A DNA stretch of 64,000 nt from Neoechinorhynchus agilis (GCA_051530055.1 CM121342.1:806001-870000), one strand, 5' to 3'. Shown: positions 43,481-54,370, numbered from the stretch's first letter. The notes: generated from the sequence alone by a model not told the origin. Made by a program: numbers and translations.

Positions 43481-43676
43481 GTTTTGTTTCATTTAATGTT
43501 GAGCAAAAATAATAGATGCTTCCAGGAAATCAAATGAATTCGAATAAACACTTCATTTCAGATTTTAGGAGGACTAAAAGGTTAAAAGGGTTACATTACA
43601 GTTTAAAGCATTATGAATGTTATTTAATAAGCAGTTGCGCTCATAAAACGTGAATACAATTAAAAATAAATTTCAT

Positions 43677-44150
43677 GGAGTAAGGAAAGGGATGGGATCG
43701 TCGAAAAATTGATAGCAATGGGAAATCCTCAATTGATAACAGACTCTGGAATCAAAAGATGCAAGTACCGATCGCACAACACAAATTCGTCCAAAGTCCG
43801 CTACCTTCAAAAGAAGGAACTTTCGAATGAAGAAACTACTTTGTTGTTTAGGTCGCTTGTCGACACCCGAGGGGGATTATTAAAGAAGAATATATGTAGC
43901 CTGATTGAATCACTCATTACCGATTCAATTGCTTAAGTGTATTTTTAGATGATCCACTCGATTATGAAGACGTAGGTTGGTGTTCGATTGTACAACAATA
44001 AAGGTATTACCCTCGCAACTTACAAGAACGAGAGATGCACTGATTCTACCAGCATGAATTTCGGACAAACGATGTAGGACATCAAGAATAGAATCGTCCA
44101 ACGTTGGCAAACCTGACGCAGATTTGGACACTCTTCCGCCAAATCCTTTT
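43677..44150 (+). mobile_element. Penelope-like fragment, interrupted
   Basis: GGAGTAAGGAAAGGGA at 43679 matches the PLE at 6713, and RLYNNKGI plus a degraded continuation (43985-44130) match its GIY-YIG region. The repeat F copy at 43830-43935 sits between the two parts, where no such sequence is found in the PLE at 6.7 kb. Confidence 0.6.
43830..43935 (+). repeat. Short interspersed repeat F, copy 2
   Basis: GTTTAGGTCGCTTGTCGACA followed by CCCGAGG and a shared CCGATTCAATTG end. Homologous to 29243-29320 (-) and 54480-54580 (-). Length of about 100 bp and dispersal fit a SINE- or MITE-like unit. Confidence 0.75.
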
Positions 44151-44159
44151 GCTAAGATA

Positions 44160-44965
44160 CCATATAACATCGCATAGATTTTGATGGCACGTATTTTGTG
44201 GGGAAGGGGCGAACCTTGGAAGACGCCTTGTGCTTGAAGCCTTACACATCTCTGCGTCCAATTCCATCGAAGAAAAAACTTTAGCTTAAAATAATGGGCC
44301 AGCGACGTGTTAAAAATCCACACAACGCAGTGGTACACGAGCGGATATACGGTCCTCGAACCTAGAAAATAGCGATCCCGTGAACCCGAGCTATACAAAA
44401 CAACTAAGATCTTTTTATATGATTGATGGAGCGAGGCGTCCTTTTAAAAAAATATTTCAATTCAGTAAACTATGTTTTATCGGGGATTATGATCACAACA
44501 AGCGCAAATCTATCACCCCGCAAAAGCTGAATATGTTTAAAAAAAGGGTTAATATTTATCGTAAACCCCAAATCAGCCTAGCGTCCGATTCGGAGAGTGT
44601 AATGATGAAAGTATCATGGTTTCGCACAAGATTTTCCCTCCTCGTCTTTCTTTGGATTAAAGTTCATAGAGCATTCAGTTGATGGTCATTAATAAACAAA
44701 TTGCGTTTATCATTGCGTTCATTATAGATAAATGTATTTAATATTTGCTCATTGAATGTTTTGTAAAAGAATTATTAAACCTACTTTGTTTTCTTCCAAG
44801 TCAACTGGTTCAAGAAGGTATTTGCTGCCCAGCGATTTAAATTCGTTAGTTATTAGAAATTTACGCCATTAAAGTTTAAATATATATATTGATCTTTTTT
44901 TGATCGAAGCCTTCACCATGAATTCCGATGAGATGATAAAAAATTCGTATTATTGAAGGTAAGCC
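44160..44965. other. Intergenic sequence, mtSSB downstream side
   Basis: A 100-codon plus frame (44380-44682) has no recognisable content. The rest is AT-rich. Confidence 0.3.
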
Positions 44966-44971
44966 AAGAAA

Positions 44972-45451
44972 TCATGAATCAGCAGATTTCGGTCTTCCAA
45001 GAAAGATGAGATCATCTGCAATAATACTGGTGACATATCGAGACTCCGACTTTTCAGCATTGTTACCAGATAGCAAGTCATAATGGATTCTTCCTTTAAT
45101 GTAGACCCGATCTCCTTGTCTTAAATGCTGCTCCACTTGCTGCTTGATATGTGGCCGGAACACACTTACTCGATGCCAATCGACTCTTTGACGTGGACTA
45201 CTAGGATTTGAAGCAGTATCCGGATCGTCAAGGTCATCCGCGGTCGATCTATTCGTACCATAGTATTCGTTTGTAGCCAATGAGAATAGTATCGCTTGAT
45301 TGCCAGCGTTTTGACCCGCCGTACGGGGATCGCATCCAACTCGTCCTATAAGTTGTACAAAATTAAGAGATCGTTCATACCGATTTTGCTGATTGGATAA
45401 TCGCCTCAAAAATGTATTAGGAAGCCGAAAGCGGGAAACAAAACCGGCCAT
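44972..45451 (-). CDS. mtSSB: Mitochondrial single-stranded DNA-binding protein
   Basis: mtSSB coats single-stranded mitochondrial DNA during replication. The 159-residue product starts with an Arg-rich, acid-free presequence (MAGFVSRFRLPNTFLRRLSN) suited to mitochondrial import. The OB fold follows: LNFVQLIGRVGCDPR, AILFSLATNEYYG, VDWHRVSVFRP, GDRVYIKGRI and TSIIADDLIFLG. There is an Asp/Pro/Ser-rich insert (about 15 residues) in the loop before VDWH. The frame is open farther upstream to 45535 and could start earlier, but the chosen Met gives the right presequence and family length. No introns seen. Confidence 0.93.
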   Translation of the reverse strand: MAGFVSRFRLPNTFLRRLSNQQNRYERSLNFVQLIGRVGCDPRTAGQNAGNQAILFSLATNEYYGTNRSTADDLDDPDTASNPSSPRQRVDWHRVSVFRPHIKQQVEQHLRQGDRVYIKGRIHYDLLSGNNAEKSESRYVTSIIADDLIFLGRPKSADS

Positions 45452-45815
45452 CCAGATTAAAATATCGAATTCGGAATTGATTACGAACAAAATCAGGTGC
45501 CTCAACCAATTGACGATCAGACAAGAAAGAAGCATTTAAGATCTCATGTTTCTTTGCAGCCGATTGTTATAAAGGGATTTGATGATGATTTACTAAGGCG
45601 TCATCGACCATTCTATGGATAACAGAATCCGTATCAATGGGCGGAAGAAGACGGTCAACAAAAACGTAGTGCGTCCGTTTCGATTAAGTAGGCTCCATCT
45701 ATTATCTGAATCAAAAAATGCGATTTTTTTCCTGTTTTCTCATGTCAACCGGAGCATTTGGTGAATTTTTTTTAACTGTTACATTCATTTAATATAAATG
45801 AAACTATTTCGCTCT

Positions 45816-46400
45816 TCATTCTTGTAAAGATCCCGACGTTGCCAGTATACTGGCAGCGTTCCCTCGCTGTATCGCGATTCGTTGAGCGTTGAAATTTCTA
45901 GAGCGCGGTTCCCCCGTCATCCTTTTCGTCCTTCGTCCCAAATCGTCGAGGAGAGTGAGCGCTGATGGCCCCAAGGCTCCATACGTTTCCACGGCAAAAG
46001 GGACGAAATGGTAATTCCTTAGGAGCTCTCTATATTTTGAACGCTTTCGTTCCTCAGCTACGACCGCTGAACTTCCAGGGCTTTTTTTTGAAAAGGGAAA
46101 ATTACTGGGGGTAAGCGTGTCCACGCAAGTCGCATCCCATAAAAGCGGTTTTCCCTCCCGCCATGGAAAAACCGTGGTCTAGGCGGCATAAATTACTCGG
46201 CTCTAAAATATTCAGCGCGTGGACGAAATCTAGGGCTCTACTCAAAATTGAGTTCAATTCTGAGTGTCTTGGATACCTCCCTCTGGACATTTTACAACAG
46301 AGGCCGTGTCTGCCATTAGCGTCAACTATAGAGCGACAGCGATGCGGGATACAAATATCCTGGCCCAATCTTAAAGAAACTCGACCCTTAACGTAGAATC
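45816..46400 (-). mobile_element. LINE family A fragment, diverged
   Basis: Minus-strand pieces: NGRHGLCCKMSRGRYPRHSE, NILEPSNLCR, NYHFVPFAVETYGALGPSAL and AIQRGNAASIL. Same domain order as LINE A; several frame changes. Confidence 0.78.
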
Positions 46401-46419
46401 CTCTAGAGTTTTCATTAAG

Positions 46420-47049
46420 GAAAATACGGACACGCGGCGGAATTTAATCGTGAAGTCTTAAATTGAAGTTGTTTAAACCGCTAAACTTTTATATTCCTCA
46501 CGAGTTAGATCCTTTCTTGTCGTAAGCATTAATCTAATACTTAATTCTTCGTTTCTTTAGCTTTTGTTCACTTGCTAGATGTTCGCTCTATTTAACTGTT
46601 GCCAAGTCGAAAAATTTCTTGAGCATTCAAACCTAAGTAATTATAGTTTATCTGAGAATCCTTTGCGTTATGGAATTCTGGGTTCCTCCACAATAATTAA
46701 AAAACCTCATCCCATTAACTTCCTTAAATTTTTATATTGCTTATTTTACTTGTGTCCATCTAGCGCCGTCAACAGATACATTTACGATAGATTTAGGGCC
46801 AGATCCTGCTAAAAAGACGAGAACTGTGCCTTCCCAAATTGCAACAAGTGATAACCCGCTTATCCGAGAGTTTCTCCCAATTCTGATGATGTGCACAGAA
46901 GAAGGAATGCCTTCATTAGCGACCTGAAGGGGAAAACCCGGTTGAGTGTTTCTAGAAGATATTTGATGATCCACTCGTCTCATCGGCATTGAGATTATCA
47001 TCAATTATTTTAGAGAAAGAACCGTTTTCGACGATTTTGTTCGTATAAA
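46420..47049 (-). other. Possible exon next to the right arm
   Basis: A minus-strand frame from about 46930 to 46741 follows an acceptor-like CCCCTTCAG and reads VANEGIPSSVHIIRIGRNSR, then LVAIWEGTVLVFLAGSG. It looks coding-like (alternating strand pattern) but I do not recognise it, and no partner exon is clear. The rest is AT-rich. Confidence 0.27.
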
Positions 47050-47192
47050 ATATTTTAATTTGGTTTTTGCGGGTATGTTTATGTGAAGACCAAAACTTTA
47101 TTGAAGCGTAACTGCGCATAAAATTAAACTTTCCACTCAGCACACCAACGATTTTAATGCAATATTTAATTCTAAAAACCATGATTCTACCG

Positions 47193-47890
47193 CTATTGTA
47201 AGATTTGAATTGAACAACTACCCCAATTCTTATCTTCTAATATCTCAGTTTGCGATTTTCCACTGTCTTGGTTCAATTCACAGTAAATATTCGATGCACG
47301 AACAGTTTGATTTTCATCGTCCACTGAATCTTCGAGTTTCGGATTTTCTTTAATATCCTTACCGTCTTCTGCCTCAACATCGATTGGTCGCCGTCCAAGT
47401 CTAAGGAAAAAGTTTTAATGAAAACTTACAGATTTGAAAGGATAATATGACCTTTTAAAATGCAGAACCAAAATTACGATTATCAAAAGGTAAAGTAAAA
47501 CGCAACTTTGAAGCCATAAGAGGATGAAAGTAATGTAATTCTGGCACTCTATATCATCCGAAATAATCTCCGTGGTGGTGGTGATCTCACTGTCCGCATC
47601 TTCGATCAAGCGCATATTTCTCTGGTATTTATTTTCTTGTGTTCTAATCCATAAACTATAGATCCCCAACTTCACTCGTTGGAAACCGCGATCGACTATA
47701 AAGCAAAAATCAAACATAACTATTTGTGTATTTTAAATTTACTAATTTGCTGGGAGAAGGTCTTTAATGCGTTTATAATTTCATGGACGGTATTAGGAAT
47801 GTGATCTCTGATTCCAGAACTCTCAGCACCCTCGATTTCAATATCGGTGCGCAAGGCAGTAGTGATCAGTAAAAGAGCAGCGAAATTCAT
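47193..47890 (-). CDS. Small single-pass membrane protein (right-arm copy)
   Basis: The inverted duplicate of the gene at 2476-3173, with the same three-exon structure (47890-47743, 47695-47430, 47372-47193), signal peptide, single span and acidic tail, and still open. One donor differs: GTAAAT here against GTAAGT in the left copy at intron 1, which is weaker but still GT. Both copies point inward, toward the spacer. The function is unknown. Confidence 0.77.
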
Positions 47891-48854
47891 TGTAGTTCAA
47901 GGGGAATGGGAGTTTGTACTCTCGATAACACCTAGACGATCGAACTTTATACACTCAGTGGTGCACGCAAACAAGAATCCACATTGATAAATACGCCTAA
48001 TCAATCTAATGACTTCGAAAAAACCAGTGAAAGAGTCACGAGTTTTTTATTGACATCAATAAATGCAACAAATGAACACATGAGCGTAAGGAGAAAGCCC
48101 CAACCTAAAACTGGCAGAGTTTGTACATTATGTAGTTGTGTCGAAGTGGTTTAGTAGACTTGGGCCCAGAATCTCTGTTTAATGGTTAAAAGAGTTCGGA
48201 ACTCATTATCGCCGATGACTCATAACCAAAAGGAACGAAATACCGTTAAAGGGTGGAAACTTACAGGTGAGTCTCCTCCCTGGAGGTATCTGAGGATCCG
48301 GACGGAAATAAAAGCTGACAACCGTATGGTTCAGGTTATCAAGTGATTTCATGCGAATCCCTCATGAGGATGATCACTTCAACAATTAATAAAATGTAAA
48401 TGGCTAGCGGGATATAAGATAACATATTCTTTAAATAATAAAAATTGAACACCAAGTCTCTTCCCTCATTTCCGGAAATAATAAGTACCAAAATTTAAAA
48501 GCGCTAAGCAATCATTTATATTACTTTAAGGATACCAAGAATTTAAAAAAAAAGTAGAGTAACAAATATCAAACTCAAGACGGAGTGATATATTGCACCT
48601 TTGCGGGAACAGCTCTAATTTCTAAGCTTATTGAACTGATGGCCAACTTGGTAATCCATCTAGATAAAAACTTCTACAAAGATATTTTTTAGAACAGTCA
48701 ACTGACGATCGAACGTATTTTCGTTGGTTCGATGAAGGCAGTGAAGCTAAGCTACAGGAAGGGGAGAGCGCTTGAAAGTAGCTGACCACTCTCTTCACCC
48801 TTCGATTAATTTACACTACAATTCTATGACAGTTATACATTGAGTGCAATAGAA

Positions 48855-49060
48855 AGGCCCTTGAAATATCTGGCGATCCAAAGAGGAAACGCAGCGAGTG
48901 TGGTCGCGACCACTGAGGGGAGAGCGATGCCTCTTCTTCGTGAACGGTGGTGTTTGTTGAAACGTTTTGTGGTTGTTGTTGTGTGTGTAACCGGTGAATA
49001 TTAATAAAATCAAACAAGTTGTTCAAAAAACAACTTGAAATAATGCCCTAACTTTTAGAT
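48855..49060 (+). mobile_element. LINE family A 3'-terminal fragment
   Basis: Encodes KYLAIQRGNAASVVATTEGR, the conserved end of LINE A, then a short unrelated tail. Up to 48909 the same fragment exists in the left arm (1457-1510, -); beyond that only this arm has it. Confidence 0.65.
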
Positions 49061-49436
49061 AAAAGAGGAGTTAAATAGAGATCCTCTGACCCCAGAATAG
49101 CCACTTTCAATCTGAGTATAGGATAATTTCCGTGTGCTTCGGAACTGTCAGAAGCACCCCCAATTACGAATAATGTTCACAGTTAGCCGATCGTAACAAA
49201 TAGCGAAAATTGTTGCATCTTAAATAAGTTATCTAGATCATCGCTGGTGGGAAGTGAAAAGATTTTCTACTGGCCGTTTAAAACACAATTCAGGACGCCG
49301 AGGATTGACTTCGTTGCGTCCGCAGTTGAGATAATAGAGATTGTGTGTTTCGAAGTGTTAAATATAACATGGCTCCATGCATCTAGAAGACAACTTTCGA
49401 CAGGAAGGTGGGTGAAATGGACAACCGGGACGCTTT

Positions 49437-50305
49437 ATGAGCTGCAATCAAGAAAGGAAGATAATGGAGGCGCTTCAATTTGGACCAGTCGCAGTTGGAA
49501 TCGATGGAAATGCCAGTGAATTTATCAATTATCGATCAGGTTTGAATCTGAGTGCAAGTGTTATCGTCCAAATTAAATTTTTGGTTTCGTATTTTAATTT
49601 TTTGTTCAGTGTGTTAAGATTTAAAAACAGAGTAAAAATCAAAGTATAAAGAATTTTAAGCTGCATCACCACGTTTCTCATTTCCTAAAAAATACACGAC
49701 AAATTCTTATTATCTTCTCAAACTGTATAAAATGATCTTGCATTCTCTGGCATTTTGAAACTATTCTTAAACTATGTCAGCAATGCTTGGATAAGTTCCA
49801 TTTTCAAAAGTGTAACTCAACACTTTATCAAGATCATATGAACTCGGCATAGTTTAATATCTAACCATTTAAGTTTACCCTTTTGGTGACGGAGTAGAGT
49901 CACACAAAATATTGCACGGAAATGAGATTCTCTAATGATCTTTTATTTGAACTACTAAATAAAGGTATCTACGACGGCCTCTGTGATGCAACCAAATTAA
50001 ACCATGCGGTCCTTCTTATTGGTTACCGTAGTGAAGAGAACTGCGGACGTATTACCGATTATTGGTTGATCAAAAATAGGTGAGTGACCAAAACTCAGTG
50101 ATATTTAAGCTAAACCAATGAAGTTCAGCTTTGAGGATTTGCGGGGAGAAGATGTGCATATCAGAATTTATCGAAACGGAAAAACTATTATGGAATTGCT
50201 AGTATTCCTGCGATGCCTCTCGCGTGCAAAGCTGATAGTATTTTAATTGAAACCGCGCCTTTTCATAAAAATCTCCTTTCTGAGTTTTCTAAAAGTTATT
50301 AGTTT
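49437..50305 (+). pseudogene. Cathepsin-L-like protease, 3' exons, decayed
   Basis: Papain-family (C1A) lysosomal or gut protease remnant. Exons 49437-49539, 49965-50079 and 50129 onward, separated by introns of 425 and 49 nt with GT..AG ends, read FGPVAVGIDGNASEFINYRS, then GIYDG, LNHAVLLIGYRSEEN with the catalytic His, YWLIKNS with the catalytic Asn, GEDVHIRIYRNG and YYGIASIPAMPLACKADS. The usual NSWG..WGE is NSF..RGE here, and one nucleotide is missing near 50176 between RNG and KNYY. The N-terminal half with the active-site Cys is absent upstream. I therefore call it a pseudogene. Confidence 0.8.
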
Positions 50306-50836
50306 CCGCACTCAAACAAACAATTCGAAATTATGTCGCTGACCGTTGGTGATTGCGGCTGAACCGTCAAAGAAAATGCGTAAACGGATGCTAAAAATAC
50401 TTTAGCAATCAATGTATTCTTTTCTACGAATAAAACGCTTTAAATTGTGAATTGTCCTGCCATGAAAACCCAAAAAGCAACAACGTTCAGGTGAATATCA
50501 ACTTTAAAAATTTGTGAACCGCGATTTAAACTTTGGCCATCCAGCAATAACATCAATGATTCATTGTCCAAGCATATTATTATTCAAAACAAATGATTTT
50601 CGAAAACAAATCTTATACCCATTCACAGCCATGAGATTTGGTTCCATAATCCGTTTTTGTTCCCCGCAAATAATACGCATTTTCTTAATGCCCTGTAACG
50701 AGGAAAACTTACTTCATTGAATCGTATAAACGGTCTAATAATCGCATCGAAATTGAAACAACATAACATATCGGTCTCGGATCTTAACCGCACTTGTCCT
50801 ATATCTCTCCCTTAATTTTTATCTTAGACTTTAGAG
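50306..50836. other. Upstream region of Tudor-SN
   Basis: No gene is supported. An acceptor-like TTTTTATCTTAG ends 9 nt before the Tudor-SN start codon. Confidence 0.4.
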
Positions 50837-53728
50837 ATGAATCCAACTGATGATAACACAAAAAACAAACCCAAAGACGAATTTCCATTAATCAGAGCTA
50901 TCCTTGGACCTTATGCGGATAGCATGAACCTCAGTTACACGGAAGCTTTACTTCGATCCACTCAATTGGCAAGAGCAACAATCTCATCGGCAATACGGCC
51001 GATGCTCCCAATAAGAGCAAGCGGATATCTAGCAGAAACGGGGGAAGGAATTGAATGCTCCGTCGGCATTGTCACGATGATCACAAGTGAAGGCAATCTA
51101 ATTTTGTCCGACCTATCCAATTGCAGAAAAAGAGTCGGAATAAGCAGAATAAATGTTCCAAAATTAGGGCGTACTCCAAGAACAAATCTTGAAGGAAGCA
51201 TGATTCCAGCGATACCTCAAGATCCGATGGGATACGCCTGTTGGGCATATTTGAGAAATACACTAATTGGCCGACAAGTATACTTTCTAAGCGAGTTTAT
51301 CCTTTCACAGACTGAAAAGGAAGTTGGCATGTTGTTCAGGGACGACGCCCTGAAGTCCAATATCGCGAATGACCTCGTTTGTCGCGGTTTAGCTACGGTA
51401 AAGGAAACCCGGCATTCGGATTGGGTAACGGAACAGCTTAAACAAGCAGAAAGTGAAGCAAAGACGAAGTCGTTAGGTCAATGGAATCCTACGACTATTA
51501 AACAAGTTACGTTCAAAATCGCAGATCCAAACGATATTGTACAGAAATACAAAGGGAAATATGTGAATGCAATGGTCGATTATGTTCGGGATGCAACCAA
51601 TTACCGATTGGTATTAATACCCTCCTTAGAAATTATTCATATCACTCTCAGTGGAGTCACTATCTTTCCAACGGTTGCAGCACTCGCTAAAGAATTTGTG
51701 GAAATTAGACTGATGCAGCGGAACGTTACACTTCAAGTCCACGTCACAGTTAAAGGCTCATCTTTTCAAACAGTCTTTGGAAGCATTTTCCTGGACAACA
51801 GAACAACTGATCCAGAATGTTTAGAAAGCGATGGACCATCATCTCAGTGCGACATGGCTCTTTATCTTCTCTTGGATGGATTTGCAACAATATGCCAATG
51901 GAACGCAAAGTTTGTCGGCGACCTACAAATGTACGAAAAAGGATTGGCGACCGCAAAACGGCAAAAATTGGGCGCATGGTCCTCCGATATCCCAGACGGT
52001 CAATTCTTTGAGGCGGCTGAGTTTCATGCGACGGTCGAATTCGTTAGCGGGGGCGAATGTATTCACGTTCGCGACGAGTGTGGCGCCTTAAGGGCAGTAT
52101 ATTTATCAAGTATTCGTCTTCCAAAGACCGCTAGACATTCCCGAACGTCTGGATTTCTTGCTTTGAATATGCCTCTATATTTGGAAGCAAGGGAGATTCT
52201 CAGAAAGCTTGTTGGTCAGCAGGTAAAGATTAAAGTAGATTTTGAAAGCGAAGTATACGCTGGTCCAAACAAAGGTCAACAGCGATCATACTGCTCGCTT
52301 TATTACGGCGGACGAAATGTTGCGATTGATTTAGTACGAAATGGTCATGCTAAGGTTATCCGTTATAGACAAGACGATTTTAAGCGGTCCCAAGTTTACA
52401 ATGAACTTCTCGAGGCAGAGTCTGCGGCTGAGGCTTCTAAACTGGGCATCCATGGTAAGCACTCGGTGAGCCGAGAAATAAGAGAATTACGAGGTGAAGT
52501 GGCTCAATCGTATATTCATCAACTAAGACAAGCTAAACGGATCGATTGTGTTGTTGAATGGGTTATCAATGGATCGCGTTTGAAACTTTATGCACCGTCG
52601 AAACAAATTGTGTTTACGTTGGCACTTCAAGGAATTAGTTGCCCAAAAGGATCCACAGCAAATCAATCAGCTGAACCGTTTGGTGATGAAGTCACGGAAT
52701 TCGTTAAGGGCTTATGTCTTCAGCGCGATGTAAAGGTTTCGATTAGTCACTGTGACAAATCTGGCTGCTTTTTTGGGAAGCTGTTCATAGATTCTAATCG
52801 CCCAGTAGATGAACTTATTGGCGGACAAAATCTTAGTTTGATATTGCTGGCAAAAGGACTGGCTAGGATTCACGAGCCTTCAGCGAGACGAATGGACGAT
52901 TGCGAAGATATGATTAAAGCCACTGAGAAAGCAATTGAAGAAAAATCAGGTTTATGGTCGGTGGAAACTGCAGCGGAAACTGAGGAACCCGACGAGATTG
53001 AAGTAAAGGATATAACTGATGAGCAATACGACGCATTTATCTCACATGCAATAATACTCGATAGAGATATAGTGGTATATGTGAGAAGATCGAAGGATAT
53101 AGAGAAGTTTGAGCCAATTTTGAGTCAACTCAATGGCTGGTCGCCTGATGTAGGTCCGCATCAAGAGTTTAAACCGAGTATAGGACAAATTGTCGCTTAT
53201 CGAAAGGACGAAGGCTGTTGTCGAGCTACAGTTCGGAGTCTCGTAGGCGGAGCTGAAAAGGTCGAGCTTTTGCTTTTGGATTTTGGTGAGATCGTGAAAG
53301 ACGTTGACGTGAAATTACTTCGAAAAATACCGTCCGAAATCGCATCATTGATATCTCCGATTCGTCCAATGGCCGTACCAGTCAAATTGGCCTTTTTGGA
53401 ACCAAACCTATGCGATGAAGAATGCGTTTTTGAATTGGTGGAGCTTTTGTCTTGCCGAGTGGACGAAGTTCGGGTTGAAACAATATACCGCAAACAGTCC
53501 ATTGATTATGTATCCATTCAATCCGGAAATGTGGATTTAACGGAGGAGGCCATCAAACTCGGACTATTGATTGTCAAGCAACATCACGCAATTCCTAGTC
53601 GACAACGAGGATCTCCATTAGTGGAGAAATATATTCAAGCTGAGGAGTTCGCGAAGAGCAAGAGGCAGGGAATTTGGAGGTACGGAGATCTTATATACGA
53701 CGAAATTAGCTTTATCAATGACAGGTAA
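50837..53728 (+). CDS. SND1: Tudor-SN / SND1 (staphylococcal nuclease domain protein)
   Basis: Tudor-SN is a cytoplasmic RNA-binding protein of RNA-silencing and stress-granule complexes. The 963-residue intronless frame has the family layout: four SNase-like folds (about residues 65-215, 225-395, 395-550, 555-720), each ending in the typical E.AK...LG.W pattern (for example QAESEAKTKSLGQWNP), then a Tudor domain (about 775-840: IGQIVAYRKDEGCCRATVRS, LLLDFGEIVKDV) embedded in a fifth, split SNase fold that ends FAKSKRQGIWRYGD. It is about 50 residues longer than human SND1, mainly N-terminal. The Tudor aromatic positions are poor (GCCRA for the common WYRA, DFGE for DYGN). AATAAA at 53760. 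The start ATG is 9 nt after an acceptor-like sequence. Confidence 0.95.
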   Translation: MNPTDDNTKNKPKDEFPLIRAILGPYADSMNLSYTEALLRSTQLARATISSAIRPMLPIRASGYLAETGEGIECSVGIVTMITSEGNLILSDLSNCRKRVGISRINVPKLGRTPRTNLEGSMIPAIPQDPMGYACWAYLRNTLIGRQVYFLSEFILSQTEKEVGMLFRDDALKSNIANDLVCRGLATVKETRHSDWVTEQLKQAESEAKTKSLGQWNPTTIKQVTFKIADPNDIVQKYKGKYVNAMVDYVRDATNYRLVLIPSLEIIHITLSGVTIFPTVAALAKEFVEIRLMQRNVTLQVHVTVKGSSFQTVFGSIFLDNRTTDPECLESDGPSSQCDMALYLLLDGFATICQWNAKFVGDLQMYEKGLATAKRQKLGAWSSDIPDGQFFEAAEFHATVEFVSGGECIHVRDECGALRAVYLSSIRLPKTARHSRTSGFLALNMPLYLEAREILRKLVGQQVKIKVDFESEVYAGPNKGQQRSYCSLYYGGRNVAIDLVRNGHAKVIRYRQDDFKRSQVYNELLEAESAAEASKLGIHGKHSVSREIRELRGEVAQSYIHQLRQAKRIDCVVEWVINGSRLKLYAPSKQIVFTLALQGISCPKGSTANQSAEPFGDEVTEFVKGLCLQRDVKVSISHCDKSGCFFGKLFIDSNRPVDELIGGQNLSLILLAKGLARIHEPSARRMDDCEDMIKATEKAIEEKSGLWSVETAAETEEPDEIEVKDITDEQYDAFISHAIILDRDIVVYVRRSKDIEKFEPILSQLNGWSPDVGPHQEFKPSIGQIVAYRKDEGCCRATVRSLVGGAEKVELLLLDFGEIVKDVDVKLLRKIPSEIASLISPIRPMAVPVKLAFLEPNLCDEECVFELVELLSCRVDEVRVETIYRKQSIDYVSIQSGNVDLTEEAIKLGLLIVKQHHAIPSRQRGSPLVEKYIQAEEFAKSKRQGIWRYGDLIYDEISFINDR

Positions 53729-53765
53729 TTATGAGAAATTGACGGATCACCGATTGCTCAATAAA

Positions 53766-54280
53766 GTTTTTATGTAAGATCTTAATTTGTGAATATTAGA
53801 AATATATGCTGCTTGATTTTACGATTCGTTTTCCACACAGACACAACGCCTCAGATAATGAAATCGCATCGATCAATTTTAGGATCATTTCATATGTGAT
53901 TTGTATATACAAAAATCTCGAAAGCTGAGCGACCAAGCTGTTCTAGAATGATGATACTTTTTCAACGAATAAGGTTTTATTTAAGTTCCTTAGACTCGAG
54001 CATCCTTGAGTTTTGCAATCAGAATTTGTCGTGACCACTGGTTTCCAAATAGGCATATACATACTTTCAATCTTGGCCTCTTGATTTAATCCTCTTCGTC
54101 CCTATGATTTTTATCGTCAAAAATACCGCATTTGTCCTGGATTGTCTGAGTAAAAAATGCGCAACTCTGCAATTAATTGGGATCAAAGTGAAGAAAGTGA
54201 CACAAATTCATAAGGAACGTTCAAGACAAGCTCCAAATCGCATTGCAAGGCAAGGGAAACCACATAAATTACAAAGTTTT
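53766..54280. other. Intergenic sequence after Tudor-SN
   Basis: Nothing supportable except a short open frame that leads into the next entry. Confidence 0.35.
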
Positions 54281-54370
54281 TGTTTTAAATTTCGATTCGA
54301 AGAGATAAATTTTGTTGATTTTTTGCTGATAGGGTATGTAACCGAAAAAGTATACGACTTAATCTTATGA
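54281..54370 (+). pseudogene. Possible third fucosyltransferase scrap
   Basis: KFRFEEINFVDFLL and then, after a possible TTTGCTGATAG acceptor, GYVTEKVYDLIL resemble the GT10 donor site (KF..AFENSN..DYVTEKVYDAL). The match is short and not close to copies A and B. Confidence 0.33.

Larger units (their letters stand above)
47050..49956. repeat. Right arm of the inverted duplication
   Basis: 47050-48909 and 49430-49956 are reverse complements of the left arm; 48910-49429 is specific to this arm and includes the continuation of a LINE A 3' end. The outer border falls about 8 bp before the acceptor of a cathepsin intron at 49964. Confidence 0.95.

Noticed and set aside
43925-44398. 157-codon minus-strand frame
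   Set aside because: It overlaps plus-strand PLE codons and has no recognisable content; treated as a shadow.
44380-44682. 100-codon plus-strand frame upstream of mtSSB
   Set aside because: No domain, no splice context and biased AT-driven composition; I do not call it a gene.
45550-45700. Coding-like plus-strand stretch after TTTCTTTGCAG (PIVIKGFDDDLLRRHRPFYG)
   Set aside because: It ends at a stop after 20 codons with no partner exon, and lies in the mtSSB upstream region; too little to call.
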